Source: Providencia vermicola
GTDB lineage: Bacteria > Pseudomonadota > Gammaproteobacteria > Enterobacterales > Enterobacteriaceae
DNA length: 54,406 bases
Direction of reading: 5' to 3'
Assembly: GCF_020381325.1 (NCBI RefSeq)
Contig: NZ_JAGSPI010000012.1
Span: forward strand, 142,668-197,073
Part shown: in pieces, positions 1 to 8,374 of the stretch
How positions within the stretch are numbered: the stretch's first letter is position 1
How the letters are laid out: every line of letters starts with the position of its first letter
Made by a program: the position numbers and the translations under genes
Notes under the pieces: model-generated
Database searches by the model: none
What the model was told of the DNA's origin: nothing
What the model saw: only the letters and a program-made list of their open reading frames with translations

Positions 1-43
1 CTTCGTTTGCCGCCTAGCGACAACCCAAACTATTTAGAGTATT
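1..43. repeat. ERIC (IRU) element, 3' part cut by window start
   Basis: The first 43 bases match the right-hand end of the ERIC copy at 94-217 almost base for base, including GCCGCCTAGCGACAACCC and the TATTTAGAGTATT end. ERIC elements are non-coding imperfect palindromes of about 127 bp found between genes in enterobacteria. The left part of this copy lies outside the window. Confidence 0.8.
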
Positions 44-93
44 GGCTAGAGTATTAAAATTAAATGGTTCATAAAATAATATCGAATGGAAAT

Positions 94-217
94 ATTCGTC
101 ATATTTTGCGCTGTCGCGGTGTTGGCTGCACTCAGCTACGCGAGTCACATACTTGTGTATGCTCCCCGCGATATCGTCGTTTGCCGCCTAGCGACAACCC
201 AAACTATTTAGAGTATT
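94..217. repeat. ERIC (IRU) element, complete
   Basis: This is a full-length copy of about 124 bp: TATTCGTCAT at the left, the GTTGGCTGC core, CACATACTTGTGTATGCTCC in the middle, CTTGCCGCC-like sequence, and TATTTAGAGTATT at the right. These blocks match the enterobacterial ERIC/IRU consensus. It lies in the spacer before alr. The 63-codon open frame over it is an artefact of the repeat. Confidence 0.85.
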
Positions 218-255
218 CAAATTATTTAGAGTATTCAAATTACTTAGAGTATTAG
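202..255. repeat. 18-bp tandem repeat, three units
   Basis: Three head-to-tail 18-bp units (202-219, 220-237, 238-255) share the core TTTAGAGTATT or CTTAGAGTATT. The unit is the terminal ERIC sequence, so it looks like slippage or local amplification at the end of the ERIC copy. Confidence 0.85.
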
Positions 256-374
256 GATTGGTGTATTGGAATTAGGGCGTTGGAATTCGAGTATTAAAAT
301 TAAATGATTCATAAAAATAATATCGGATGGAAATTGATATTTTTTAGCGTATAACAAATAGAGACGAATAGACC

Positions 375-402
375 TAAGCTGCCGACGTGCAGCTTAATTT
401 TT
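375..402 (+). terminator. Rho-independent terminator upstream of alr
   Basis: TAAGCTGC (375-382) pairs with GCAGCTTA (389-396) around a six-base loop and is followed by ATTTTTA. It probably ends the gene upstream of the window, which is dnaB in the conserved enterobacterial order. Confidence 0.7.
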
Positions 403-433
403 AGCCAGATTAAAGAGAGAATACGAGGGGATC

Positions 434-1516
434 ATGAAAGCGGCAACCGCATTGATAAACCGCCGCGCTCTGCGACACAACTTGCAACGGGTGAAAGAGA
501 TCGCACCCAATAGCCAACTGATTGCAGTTGTTAAAGCAAACGCTTATGGCCATGGGTTAGTTGGAGTGGGAAGTGCAGTGGAAACGCTGGTGGATGGCTT
601 TGGCGTGGCAAGGTTGAATGAGGCATTGCTACTGCGCCAACATGGCGTTACAAAACCCATCGTCTTACTGGAAGGTTTTTTTGAGCAGTCTGACTTAGTA
701 TTGATGGCAGAGCACAAAATTGACACCGTTATTCACTGTGTTGAACAGCTTGAAATGCTTGAAGCGGCTAAGTTACCACATTCCCTCAAAGTTTGGATGA
801 AATTAGATACAGGGATGCACCGCCTTGGTGTATTACCAAAAGACGCTGAGGATTTTTATCAACGCCTGCAACGCTGCCAACATGTTGAACTGCCTATTAA
901 TATTGTCAGCCATTTCTGTCAAGCTGATGCGCCGCACTTGCCAACAACTCAACGTCAAATCGATTGCTTCAAACAGTTTATTGAAGGCAAAGAGGGTGAA
1001 AAATCTATCGCGGCATCCGCAGGTATCTTATTATGGCCAGAAGCCCATTATGACTGGGTTCGTCCTGGGATCATGATGTACGGCGCTTCACCTCAAGAAG
1101 GAAAAAGCGCGGCAGATTTCGGCTTGCAGCCTGTTATGACCTTAAAATCCACCTTAATCGCCGTGAGAGAGCATTCTGCAGGTCAATGTGTTGGCTACGG
1201 TGAAACGTGGTGCAGTGATCAAGATACTCGCCTTGGGGTTGTTGCCATTGGTTATGGCGATGGCTACCCGCGTAACGTGCCATCGGGGACGCCAGTATTA
1301 ATTAATGGGCGAAAAGTGCCGATTATTGGTCGTATTTCGATGGATATGACCGTCGTGGATTTAGGGTTAAATGCCACCGATAAAGTGGGTGATGACGTGA
1401 TTTTGTGGGGGAATGGACTGCCAGTTGAAGAAATTGCCGCACAAACGGGCATTATCAACTATGAGTTACTCACTAAATTGACCTCACGAGTTGCGATGGA
1501 ATATGTAGACGAATAG
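434..1516 (+). CDS. alr: Alanine racemase, biosynthetic type
   Basis: PLP-dependent racemase that converts L-alanine to D-alanine for peptidoglycan in the cytoplasm. The protein is 360 residues, usual for Alr. The PLP lysine is K34 in the motif [10 protein letters not shown], and the second catalytic base is Y255 in VGYGETW, so fold and active site are intact. The C-terminal beta domain carries [12 protein letters not shown]. The ATG is preceded by a purine-rich GAGGGG. The dnaB-alr-tyrB order of enterobacteria supports alr rather than the catabolic dadX, which normally sits beside dadA. Confidence 0.95.
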   Translation: MKAATALINRRALRHNLQRVKEIAPNSQLIAVVKANAYGHGLVGVGSAVETLVDGFGVARLNEALLLRQHGVTKPIVLLEGFFEQSDLVLMAEHKIDTVIHCVEQLEMLEAAKLPHSLKVWMKLDTGMHRLGVLPKDAEDFYQRLQRCQHVELPINIVSHFCQADAPHLPTTQRQIDCFKQFIEGKEGEKSIAASAGILLWPEAHYDWVRPGIMMYGASPQEGKSAADFGLQPVMTLKSTLIAVREHSAGQCVGYGETWCSDQDTRLGVVAIGYGDGYPRNVPSGTPVLINGRKVPIIGRISMDMTVVDLGLNATDKVGDDVILWGNGLPVEEIAAQTGIINYELLTKLTSRVAMEYVDE

Positions 1517-1616
1517 TCAACAAAGGGTTATTTTCAAGTAACAACGTAATAATCACGCTGAATAACGCAATGCGCGCTGACATTATCAGTGCCAAATAAT
1601 GATTAGGAGATGTCCT

Positions 1617-2813
1617 GTGTTTGAACATGTTGATGCTTATCCGGGCGACCCAATTCTGTCGTTAATGGATGAATTTAATAAAGACACTCGCGATAACAAA
1701 ATTAATCTGAGTATTGGTCTTTACTACGATGGTGAAGGTAAAACGCCTGAGCTGGCAACGGTGGGTACCGCTAAAGCGTCACTAAACAAGTTACCTGCAA
1801 GTGCTTCTTTGTATTTACCAATGGAAGGCTTAAAAGATTATCGTCTTGAACTGCAAAAATTGGTATTTGGTGAAGATTGCCCGCTGATTGCACAAGAGCG
1901 TATTGCAACAGTGCAAACCATTGGTGGCTCTGGTGCATTAAAAATCGGTGCTGATTTCCTACATCAATACTATCCTGATTCAGAAGTTTGGTGCAGTGAC
2001 CCAACGTGGGAAAATCATGCCTCTATTTTCTCTGGTGCGGGCACAAAAGTTCATTATTACCCGTACTTTGATGAAAAAACCAAAGGCGTTAAATTCGATG
2101 AAATGATTGCAACGTTTAAGAAATTGCCAGCAAATAGCATCATTTTAATGCACCCATGTTGCCATAATCCAACGGGTTCTGACTTAACACCAGCGCAGTG
2201 GGATGAAGTCACGAAAGTGGCGATTGAACACAAACTGATCCCATTCTTAGATATTGCTTATCAAGGTTTTGCTGAAGGTATCAACGAAGATGCTTACGCG
2301 ATTAGAGCGATGGTTAAAGCGGGTTTGACCGTGTTTGTCAGCAACTCATTCTCTAAAATCTTTGGTATCTATGGCGAACGTGCGGGTGGGTTATCAGTGA
2401 TCTGTGAAAATACCGATGAGCGCGATCGTGTATTAGGTCAGCTTAAAGCTGGTGTGCGCCGTTTATATTCAAGCCCTCCCTCTAATGGGGCAAAAATTGT
2501 AGCTGCGGTACTGACCAACAGCGCAGAAAAAGCGAAATGGTTAGCAGAAGTGGAAGAAATGCGTTTACGTATTTTAGACATGCGCACCGTGTTGGTGGAT
2601 GAGCTGAAAAAAGCGTTACCAACCAAAAACTTCGACCACTTATTGAAACAGCGCGGGATGTTCAGTTATACCGGTTTCACTAAAGAACAAGTGGCTCGCC
2701 TAAAAGACGAGTTTGCGGTGTATTTAGTGGGTACGGGCCGAGTATGTATGGCAGGTGTTAACCGCCACAATGTAAAACGTATCGTTGAGGCATTCGCTGC
2801 TGTTAGCCAGTAA
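1617..2813 (+). CDS. tyrB: Aromatic-amino-acid aminotransferase
   Basis: Class I PLP aminotransferase that transfers amino groups between aromatic amino acids (and aspartate or leucine) and 2-oxoglutarate, the last step of Tyr and Phe synthesis. The chosen start is GTG 1617: AGGAGA lies six bases upstream, and the protein then begins [12 protein letters not shown], which aligns with the E. coli TyrB start; length is 398 residues. An upstream ATG at 1599 would add six residues and overlap the ribosome binding site. The PLP lysine is K247 in [13 protein letters not shown], and HPCCHNPTG is the conserved cofactor-binding loop. No clear TyrR box was seen in the 100-bp gap after alr. Confidence 0.94.
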   Translation: MFEHVDAYPGDPILSLMDEFNKDTRDNKINLSIGLYYDGEGKTPELATVGTAKASLNKLPASASLYLPMEGLKDYRLELQKLVFGEDCPLIAQERIATVQTIGGSGALKIGADFLHQYYPDSEVWCSDPTWENHASIFSGAGTKVHYYPYFDEKTKGVKFDEMIATFKKLPANSIILMHPCCHNPTGSDLTPAQWDEVTKVAIEHKLIPFLDIAYQGFAEGINEDAYAIRAMVKAGLTVFVSNSFSKIFGIYGERAGGLSVICENTDERDRVLGQLKAGVRRLYSSPPSNGAKIVAAVLTNSAEKAKWLAEVEEMRLRILDMRTVLVDELKKALPTKNFDHLLKQRGMFSYTGFTKEQVARLKDEFAVYLVGTGRVCMAGVNRHNVKRIVEAFAAVSQ

Positions 2814-2835
2814 TTAAATACGTTTTTGATAAACG

Positions 2836-2862
2836 AAACGCAGGTTAAGGCCTGCGTTTTTT
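2836..2862 (+). terminator. Rho-independent terminator of tyrB
   Basis: AAACGCAGG (2836-2844) pairs with CCTGCGTTT (2851-2859) around a six-base loop and runs into a T stretch, 23 bases after the tyrB stop. Confidence 0.85.
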
Positions 2863-2892
2863 ATGTCTAAGATCGCATATAGCGACAAAATG

Positions 2893-2920
2893 TTGCTTTT
2901 TGGTTTGGGTGATGTATGAT
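2893..2920 (+). promoter_or_regulatory. Candidate promoter of the toxin-antitoxin pair
   Basis: TTGCTT (2893-2898) and TATGAT (2915-2920) are separated by 16 bases, a plausible sigma-70 promoter for the downstream toxin-antitoxin genes. It would leave a leader of roughly 140 bases, so other starts are possible. Confidence 0.4.
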
Positions 2921-2952
2921 TGATCTACCTGCAAGCGACACGATCCGTTGTC

Positions 2953-3031
2953 TGATATTGCTCAGAGTATTAAAAGGTTGCAATATCATCATGACGTGAA
3001 ACCTATTATGTTCAGTATTTAGTAACATAAT
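2953..3031. promoter_or_regulatory. Two inverted repeats, candidate antitoxin operators
   Basis: TGATATTGC (2953-2961) is the exact reverse complement of GCAATATCA (2980-2988). ATTATGTT (3005-3012) is the exact reverse complement of AACATAAT (3024-3031). Both lie just upstream of the antitoxin start at 3072. Type II antitoxins usually bind such palindromes to repress their own operon; the role here is inferred. Confidence 0.5.
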
Positions 3032-3071
3032 GATATTTATAAAATAAACCTTTGTGAGTAGGTAAAAAATT

Positions 3072-3302
3072 ATGGCAATTTCTGTTCGATTAGATGATGA
3101 TTTCGTATCTGAAGCTAAAATTCATGCAGAAGCGAAAAGCAGAAGTGTTCCAAAACAAATTGAACATTGGGCAAAAATAGGCCGTATAGCTGAGGACAAT
3201 CCTGATTTATCTTACCGCTTCATTGAAGAGATGTTATTGGCTCAGGTAGAGGTCGAGAACAACAAGGTATCTCGATATGTCCGAAAAACAAAACGAGATT
3301 GA
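3072..3302 (+). CDS. ParD-like type II antitoxin
   Basis: A 76-residue acidic protein. The N-terminus MAISVRLDDDFVSEAKIHAE reads as a ribbon-helix-helix DNA-binding element, and the body (SVPKQIEHWAKIGRIAEDNPDLS) resembles the ParD-like antitoxin family. The C-terminal tail probably wraps the toxin. AGGT nine bases before the ATG serves as ribosome binding site. The gene overlaps the next one by 26 bases, typical of co-translated toxin-antitoxin pairs. It sits where E. coli has yjbS-aphA-yjbQR, so it is an accessory insertion. Confidence 0.8.
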   Translation: MAISVRLDDDFVSEAKIHAEAKSRSVPKQIEHWAKIGRIAEDNPDLSYRFIEEMLLAQVEVENNKVSRYVRKTKRD

Positions 3303-3600
3303 AGTTTATCAATCAGCTCGGTTCGAAAAAGTACTCAAGAAAATGTCAGATAACGATTTAAAAGTCGTTGAGGATGAAATCGATCGTATTATTGACAATC
3401 CATTGATTGGCGAGCTAAAAAAAGGTGACCTTGATTATTTGCGTGTTCACAAATTTAGGCTCAATGAATTGGTGGTGTTATTAGGGTATTCGTGGGTTTC
3501 ATCACGGTTGGCACTATACCTTTTGAGTATTGGCTCACATGAAAATTATTATGAAAAACAAAAGAAGCAGACAAAAAGTGATTTAAAATTAATCAAGTAA
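3277..3600 (+). CDS. RelE/ParE-superfamily toxin
   Basis: A 107-residue protein that starts inside the antitoxin gene. Its predicted order of two helices followed by strands (SARFEKVLKKM, VVEDEIDRIIDNP, LRVHKFRLNELVVLLGYSW, LALYLLSIGSHENYY) fits ParE-like toxins. The SIGSHENYY ending corresponds to the conserved GxHxxFY end of the fold. The C-terminal 15 residues are lysine-rich. Whether it cuts mRNA or inhibits gyrase cannot be told from sequence. It is followed by 39 bases and then the converging uvrA gene. Confidence 0.78.
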   Translation: MSEKQNEIEVYQSARFEKVLKKMSDNDLKVVEDEIDRIIDNPLIGELKKGDLDYLRVHKFRLNELVVLLGYSWVSSRLALYLLSIGSHENYYEKQKKQTKSDLKLIK

Positions 3601-3639
3601 AAAGGAAGCCACTAATGACTTCCTTCTTGTTATTTTGCC

Positions 3640-6474
3640 TTAATAGCCGCGTTCTAAAATCGTCTTTAAGAACCTAGAAGTATGGGACTTCTCACATTCG
3701 GCCACCTCTTCTGGTGTACCCGCGATGAGAATTTCACCACCGCCGCTCCCCCCTTCAGGGCCTAAATCAACAATCCAGTCTGCTGTTTTAATCACATCAA
3801 GGTTATGTTCAATGACGACAATGGTATTGCCTTGGTCACGTAACTGATGCAAAACGACTAAAAGCTGTTGAATATCAGCAAAGTGTAAGCCTGTCGTTGG
3901 CTCATCCAAAATATAAATGGTTTGCCCAGTACCACGTTTGGAGAGTTCTTTCGCCAGCTTAACACGCTGTGCTTCACCGCCTGATAACGTGGTTGCTGAT
4001 TGGCCAAGACGAATATAGGATAACCCCACGTCCATCAAGGTTTGTAGCTTACGAGCAAGGGCAGGAACTGCATCAAAAAACTCACGGGACTCTTCGATAG
4101 TCATATCGAGAACCTCATGAATGCTCTTACCTTTGTATTTGATTTCCAAGGTTTCGCGGTTATAGCGCTTACCTTTACACTGGTCACAAGGCACGTATAC
4201 ATCAGGTAAGAAGTGCATCTCAACCTTGATAACGCCATCACCCTGACAGGCTTCACAGCGGCCACCTTTCACGTTAAAGCTAAAACGACCTGGGTTATAA
4301 CCACGAGTGCGGGACTCAGGAACACCAGCAAATAACTCACGAACTGGCGTAAACACGCCAGTATAAGTGGCAGGGTTAGAACGTGGTGTTCGCCCGATTG
4401 GGCTTTGGTCAATATCGATGACTTTATCGAAATGTTCCAAGCCTTCAACATCTAAATAAGGTGCTGGGGTAATGGTGGTTGCCCCATTGAGTTGGCGCTG
4501 GGCAATTGGGAATAATGTATCATTAATCAGTGTGGATTTACCTGAACCAGATACGCCCGTAATACAGGTAAATAACCCAACTGGCACTTTTAAGGTTACA
4601 TTTTTCAGGTTGTTGCCTTTTGCGCCAAACACCGTGAGCATTTTGTCCTTATTGACAGGAACACGCTGTTTTGGAATTTCAATTCGTCGCTCGCCACTTA
4701 AGAACTTACCTGTTAAGGAGTCAGGATTCGCAACAATATCTTCTAATGTACCTTGTGCCACAATTTGACCACCATGCACGCCAGCGCCCGGACCAATATC
4801 AATCACATGGTCAGCAGCGCGAATGGCGTCTTCATCGTGCTCCACGACGATCACGGTATTGCCTAAATCACGCAGGTGGATCAAGGTTTCTAACAGGCGA
4901 TCGTTATCCCGTTGATGCAAGCCAATTGATGGTTCATCGAGCACATACATCACACCGACTAAACCTGCACCAATTTGGCTAGCAAGGCGAATACGCTGCG
5001 CTTCACCACCTGATAAGGTATCGGCAGAACGTGACAAACTTAAGTAGTTTAAGCCAACGTTAACTAAGAATTTAAGGCGATCACCAATTTCTTTCAGTAC
5101 TTTTTCAGCAATTTGTGCACGCTGGCCACTGAGTTTTAAGTTTTGGAAAAATTCCATCGCATGGCCAATACTGTAATCTGCGATTTCAGGTAACGTAGTG
5201 TTTTCAACAAATACAAACCGTGCTTCTTTACGTAAACGCGTTCCATTACAAGAAACACAAGGGCGGTTACTGATGTATTTTGCGAGTTCTTCGCGAACGG
5301 CGGTGGATTCCGTTTCTTTATAACGGCGTTCCATATTATTGAGAACACCTTCGAATGGATGGCGGCGAACGGTAATATCCCCGCGATCATTACGGTATTT
5401 AAACTCAATGGTTTCTTTGCCTGAGCCGTACAAAATAATTTTTTGTACGGCAGGGCTGAGTGAGTCATAAGGGGCTTCGACATCAAACTTATAGTGCTCA
5501 GCCAATGACATTAGCATCTGGAAATAATAAAAGTTACGGCGATCCCAGCCGCGAATAGCGCCGCCTGCTAAAGAAATTTCGGTGTTTTGCAACACGCGCT
5601 CAGGGTCAAAAAATTGCTGAACGCCTAAACCATCACAGCTTGGGCAAGCCCCAGCTGGGTTATTAAAGGAAAACAGACGCGGTTCTAATTCCACCATGCT
5701 ATAGCCACAAACTGAACACGCGAAGTTTGCAGAGAAGACCAGCTCTTCTGCTTGTGGATCGTCCATATCGGCAACAACAGCGGTACCACCAGAAAGCTCC
5801 AGCGCGGTTTCAAATGACTCTGCTAAACGTTGGGCAATGTCATCGCGAATTTTAAAGCGATCAACCACAACTTCAATAGTGTGCTTTTTCTGTAATTCGA
5901 GTTTAGGGGGATCAGAAAGATCGCAAACTTCTCCGTCAATTCTTGCACGGATATAGCCTTGGCTTGCTAAGTTATCGAGTAATTTAACGTGCTCCCCTTT
6001 ACGCTCTTTGACGACAGGTGCAAGTAACATCATGCGGCGATCGGTTGGCTGGGCTAAAACATTATCAACCATCTGGCTGACGGTTTGCGCTGCTAATGGA
6101 ATATCATGATCAGGGCAGCGAGGTTCACCAACCCGCGCAAATAATAACCGCAGGTAGTCATGAATTTCGGTGATAGTTCCGACAGTAGAACGTGGGTTAT
6201 GTGAAGTGGATTTTTGTTCAATAGAAATCGCAGGAGAAAGCCCTTCAATGTGGTCTACATCAGGCTTTTCCATTAAGGACAGGAACTGGCGCGCGTAGGC
6301 GGATAAGGACTCAACATACCGGCGCTGCCCTTCAGCATACAGGGTATCAAACGCTAAAGAGGATTTTCCAGAGCCTGACAAACCTGTGATAACAATCAGT
6401 TTGTCACGAGGAATAACGAGGTTGATGTTTTTCAGATTATGCGTGCGTGCGCCGCGGACTTCGATATTATCCAT
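3640..6474 (-). CDS. uvrA: Excinuclease ABC subunit A
   Basis: Damage-recognition ATPase of nucleotide excision repair; it works as a dimer with UvrB in the cytoplasm. It is 944 residues against about 940 in E. coli. Two ABC modules are visible: Walker [10 protein letters not shown] at 31-39 and GVSGSGKST near 645, with two LSGGEAQR signatures. Two zinc modules have the cysteine pairs CSVCG...CPSC and CEAC...CDQC. The start [19 protein letters not shown] matches E. coli. It diverges from ssb and has a LexA box about 60 bases upstream. Confidence 0.98.
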   Translation of the reverse strand: MDNIEVRGARTHNLKNINLVIPRDKLIVITGLSGSGKSSLAFDTLYAEGQRRYVESLSAYARQFLSLMEKPDVDHIEGLSPAISIEQKSTSHNPRSTVGTITEIHDYLRLLFARVGEPRCPDHDIPLAAQTVSQMVDNVLAQPTDRRMMLLAPVVKERKGEHVKLLDNLASQGYIRARIDGEVCDLSDPPKLELQKKHTIEVVVDRFKIRDDIAQRLAESFETALELSGGTAVVADMDDPQAEELVFSANFACSVCGYSMVELEPRLFSFNNPAGACPSCDGLGVQQFFDPERVLQNTEISLAGGAIRGWDRRNFYYFQMLMSLAEHYKFDVEAPYDSLSPAVQKIILYGSGKETIEFKYRNDRGDITVRRHPFEGVLNNMERRYKETESTAVREELAKYISNRPCVSCNGTRLRKEARFVFVENTTLPEIADYSIGHAMEFFQNLKLSGQRAQIAEKVLKEIGDRLKFLVNVGLNYLSLSRSADTLSGGEAQRIRLASQIGAGLVGVMYVLDEPSIGLHQRDNDRLLETLIHLRDLGNTVIVVEHDEDAIRAADHVIDIGPGAGVHGGQIVAQGTLEDIVANPDSLTGKFLSGERRIEIPKQRVPVNKDKMLTVFGAKGNNLKNVTLKVPVGLFTCITGVSGSGKSTLINDTLFPIAQRQLNGATTITPAPYLDVEGLEHFDKVIDIDQSPIGRTPRSNPATYTGVFTPVRELFAGVPESRTRGYNPGRFSFNVKGGRCEACQGDGVIKVEMHFLPDVYVPCDQCKGKRYNRETLEIKYKGKSIHEVLDMTIEESREFFDAVPALARKLQTLMDVGLSYIRLGQSATTLSGGEAQRVKLAKELSKRGTGQTIYILDEPTTGLHFADIQQLLVVLHQLRDQGNTIVVIEHNLDVIKTADWIVDLGPEGGSGGGEILIAGTPEEVAECEKSHTSRFLKTILERGY

Positions 6475-6535
6475 TTACCACTTCCCGGATGATTTGATAT
6501 TGAACAATCGCAAGCGATCATTATCACATATTTTT

Positions 6536-6555
6536 CCCTGAATGGATATACAGTA
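6536..6555. promoter_or_regulatory. LexA (SOS) box of uvrA
   Basis: CTG (6538-6540), ten bases, then CAG (6551-6553) gives the canonical CTG-N10-CAG LexA core. On the minus strand it reads TACTGTATATCCATTCAG, close to the E. coli uvrA box. It lies 61-81 bases before the uvrA start, so uvrA should be SOS-induced. Confidence 0.88.
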
Positions 6556-6570
6556 GTCGTTATATTTTCC

Positions 6571-6694
6571 TACTCGTCATATTTCAACCCACAGCAGTGT
6601 TGGCTGCGCTCAGCTACGCAGGCCACATACTTATGTATGCTCCCTGCGATATCTTTGCTTGCCGCCTAGCTGTGAATTGAACTATTTAGAGTAG
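6571..6694. repeat. ERIC (IRU) element between uvrA and ssb
   Basis: A full-length copy of about 124 bp starts at TACTCGTCATATTTC, passes through GTTGGCTGCGCTCAGC and CATACTTATGTATGCTCC, and ends TTGCCGCCTAGCTGTG...TATTTAGAGTA. It is the same family as the copies at 1-43, 94-217 and 46176-46290. It separates the LexA box from the proximal ssb promoter region. Confidence 0.88.
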
Positions 6695-6927
6695 GACGTT
6701 TTAATGATGAAATTGGAAAACAAAAGCCAGAATTTATCGAAAAGATAGATGCGGTGTGTATTATTTTTTGTCTATACTGGCAAAAGCACTATGAAATTTA
6801 ACTAAAAGCTGGAAAGCGTTTCGCAAGTTTAAATATGCAATTTCAATTGTTGGTGCAAATCGGTTCGGTCGTTGGTAAACTTCAGGGCTAATCCAGAGAT
6901 TAAAATTCAATGCATCAGGAGTAATAA

Positions 6928-7449
6928 ATGGCCAGCAGAGGCGTAAATAAAGTAATTCTTATCGGTAACCTAGGGCAAGATCCTGAAATCCGTTATATGC
7001 CTAACGGCGGAGCTGTGGCAAACCTGACTCTGGCAACTTCTGAAAGCTGGCGCGATAAGCAAACCGGCGAGATGCGTGAAAAAACTGAATGGCATCGCGT
7101 GGTGATTTTCGGCAAATTAGCTGAAGTTGCAGGTGAATACTTGAAAAAAGGTTCACAAGTCTATATCGAAGGGTCTTTACAAACGCGCAAATGGCAAGAC
7201 CAAAGTGGTCAAGATCGCTACACCACGGAAGTAGTTGTTAATATTGGCGGTTCTATGCAAATGTTAGGTGGTCGCGGCGGTGATGCACCATCACAAGGCC
7301 AAGGTGGTCAAGGTGGTTGGGGTCAACCTCAACAGCCACAAGCTGCTCAACAATTCAGTGGTGGCGGTGCTGCACCTGCACGCTCACAAGCGCCAGCGCC
7401 ACAAAATAATGAGCCACCAATGGATTTCGATGACGATATTCCGTTTTAA
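6928..7449 (+). CDS. ssb: Single-stranded DNA-binding protein
   Basis: Homotetrameric protein that coats single-stranded DNA during replication, recombination and repair. It has 173 residues: an OB fold at about 5-110 ([36 protein letters not shown]), a Gly/Gln-rich linker, and the acidic tip MDFDDDIPF that recruits partner proteins. AGGAG lies eight bases before the ATG. It diverges from uvrA, the conserved enterobacterial arrangement. A possible -10 (TATACT, 6773-6778) lies upstream but no good -35 partner was seen. Confidence 0.98.
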   Translation: MASRGVNKVILIGNLGQDPEIRYMPNGGAVANLTLATSESWRDKQTGEMREKTEWHRVVIFGKLAEVAGEYLKKGSQVYIEGSLQTRKWQDQSGQDRYTTEVVVNIGGSMQMLGGRGGDAPSQGQGGQGGWGQPQQPQAAQQFSGGGAAPARSQAPAPQNNEPPMDFDDDIPF

Positions 7450-7471
7450 TCTGTTATTTTAATAAATATAT

Positions 7472-7500
7472 AAAAGGCTTCCTCGTGAAGCCTTTATTCT
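7472..7500 (+). terminator. Terminator of ssb
   Basis: AAAGGCTT pairs with AAGCCTTT around a CCTCGTG loop shortly after the ssb stop; the T tract (TTTATTCTTT) is interrupted. Confidence 0.65.
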
Positions 7501-7623
7501 TTAGTATTTTATATTTTAAATATAACCATCAAATAAAAATATTTTTTATTAAAAGGATAAAATAAAAAATTATTTTAAACCTTAAGGAATTATTAATTTT
7601 AGCTATTATTAAAAATAAATAAT

Positions 7624-7658
7624 AAAAAAGCTCCAGTAATTAACTTACTTGGAGCTTT
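7624..7658 (-). terminator. Terminator of the AarP-like regulator gene
   Basis: AAAGCTCC (7627-7634) pairs with GGAGCTTT (7651-7658). Read on the minus strand the hairpin is followed by a T run, so it ends the minus-strand regulator gene that stops at 7713. Confidence 0.72.
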
Positions 7659-7712
7659 GTATTGAAGGTGGAATAAAAAGGGTAAGTGCAAATTTTATTT
7701 TCATATTGCGTA

Positions 7713-8120
7713 TCAGGCTACTTTAGGTTCCAGTAGTAAAGGGTCATTCTGACTTTCACCGGAAATTCGGTAGATTGATGGCGATGTACCTAAATAAGCG
7801 CGGAATCGCTTTGCAAATGATTGCTGGGAGTCAAATTGGTATTTTAATGCAATATCAATCACTTGTAGTTCTGTGGTGCAGAGGTCTTTTGCTGCTTCAC
7901 AAATCCGCCTTCGACGAATATATTCACCTAAAGGCATCCCGACAACCTTACGAAATACTCTTTGTAAATGCCATTTTGTATATCCAGATTTTAGTGCAAT
8001 ATCATCCAGTAATAGACGACTGGTTAAGTTCATTTCAATCCAAACGATTATTTCATTAACAACTGTAGATTGAAATTCTGTGTATTTCCCATTATAGGGA
8101 ACAGGGATTTCTTTATACAT
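7713..8120 (-). CDS. aarP: MarA/SoxS-type AraC-family activator, probably AarP
   Basis: Small stand-alone AraC/XylS activator of 135 residues with no effector domain. The first helix-turn-helix lies at about 36-61 (LLLDDIALKSGYTKWHLQRVF) and the second at about 86-114 (VIDIALKYQFDSQQSFAKRFRAYLGTSP). These are hallmarks of MarA, SoxS, Rob, RamA and AarP. In P. stuartii AarP activates the aac(2')-Ia acetyltransferase gene. The position after ssb is that of soxS in E. coli, but no soxR lies beside it. The AarP name rests on family, genus and length; a SoxS-like role is the alternative. Confidence 0.7.
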   Translation of the reverse strand: MYKEIPVPYNGKYTEFQSTVVNEIIVWIEMNLTSRLLLDDIALKSGYTKWHLQRVFRKVVGMPLGEYIRRRRICEAAKDLCTTELQVIDIALKYQFDSQQSFAKRFRAYLGTSPSIYRISGESQNDPLLLEPKVA

Positions 8121-8313
8121 AATGTTTTTCCTACGAGTTACTTTTTAATCATATCCTTCATTAAGTAAACCGCCAATAAATAAATACTAAACAAATAAGA
8201 ATACAGGCTGTTAATTTGTTAAATGGCATTAATAGCAAATTTTAATTAATATCTAACCAGTAGTGTTTGCCTTAAGATAATATATTTATCAGGAATCGAG
8301 TAAAACGAGTGAT

Positions 8314-8366
8314 AACTGGACCTCGATCCTACAATAAGTATTATAATTGTCAGGATCGAGACAGTT
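8314..8366. repeat. 53-bp interrupted inverted repeat
   Basis: AACTG (8314-8318) mirrors CAGTT (8362-8366). Inside it CTCGATCCT (8322-8330) is the exact reverse complement of AGGATCGAG (8352-8360), and ACAAT (8331-8335) mirrors ATTGT (8346-8350). On the minus strand it lies just after the MFS gene and upstream of the AarP-like gene. No T tract follows, so it may be a hairpin in a shared transcript or an operator rather than a simple terminator. Confidence 0.6.
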
Positions 8367-8374
8367 CATACTGG

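Larger units (their letters stand above)
49..334. repeat. Direct duplication of ERIC-flanking sequence
   Basis: A segment of about 45 bp (49-93) recurs at 289-334 with a few substitutions and a one-base indel. Both copies begin GAGTATTAAAATTAAATG and continue through an AATAATATCG core. The copies sit 240 bp apart and each follows an ERIC end, so the whole ERIC-plus-flank unit appears to have duplicated in tandem. Confidence 0.75.

Noticed and set aside
64-255. 63-codon open frame
   Set aside because: It runs through an ERIC element and its 18-bp repeats (the NYLEYS repeats of the translation), with no ribosome binding site.
1599-1616. ATG start for tyrB six codons upstream
   Set aside because: The AGGAGA ribosome binding site overlaps it, and the GTG at 1617 gives the conserved N-terminus.
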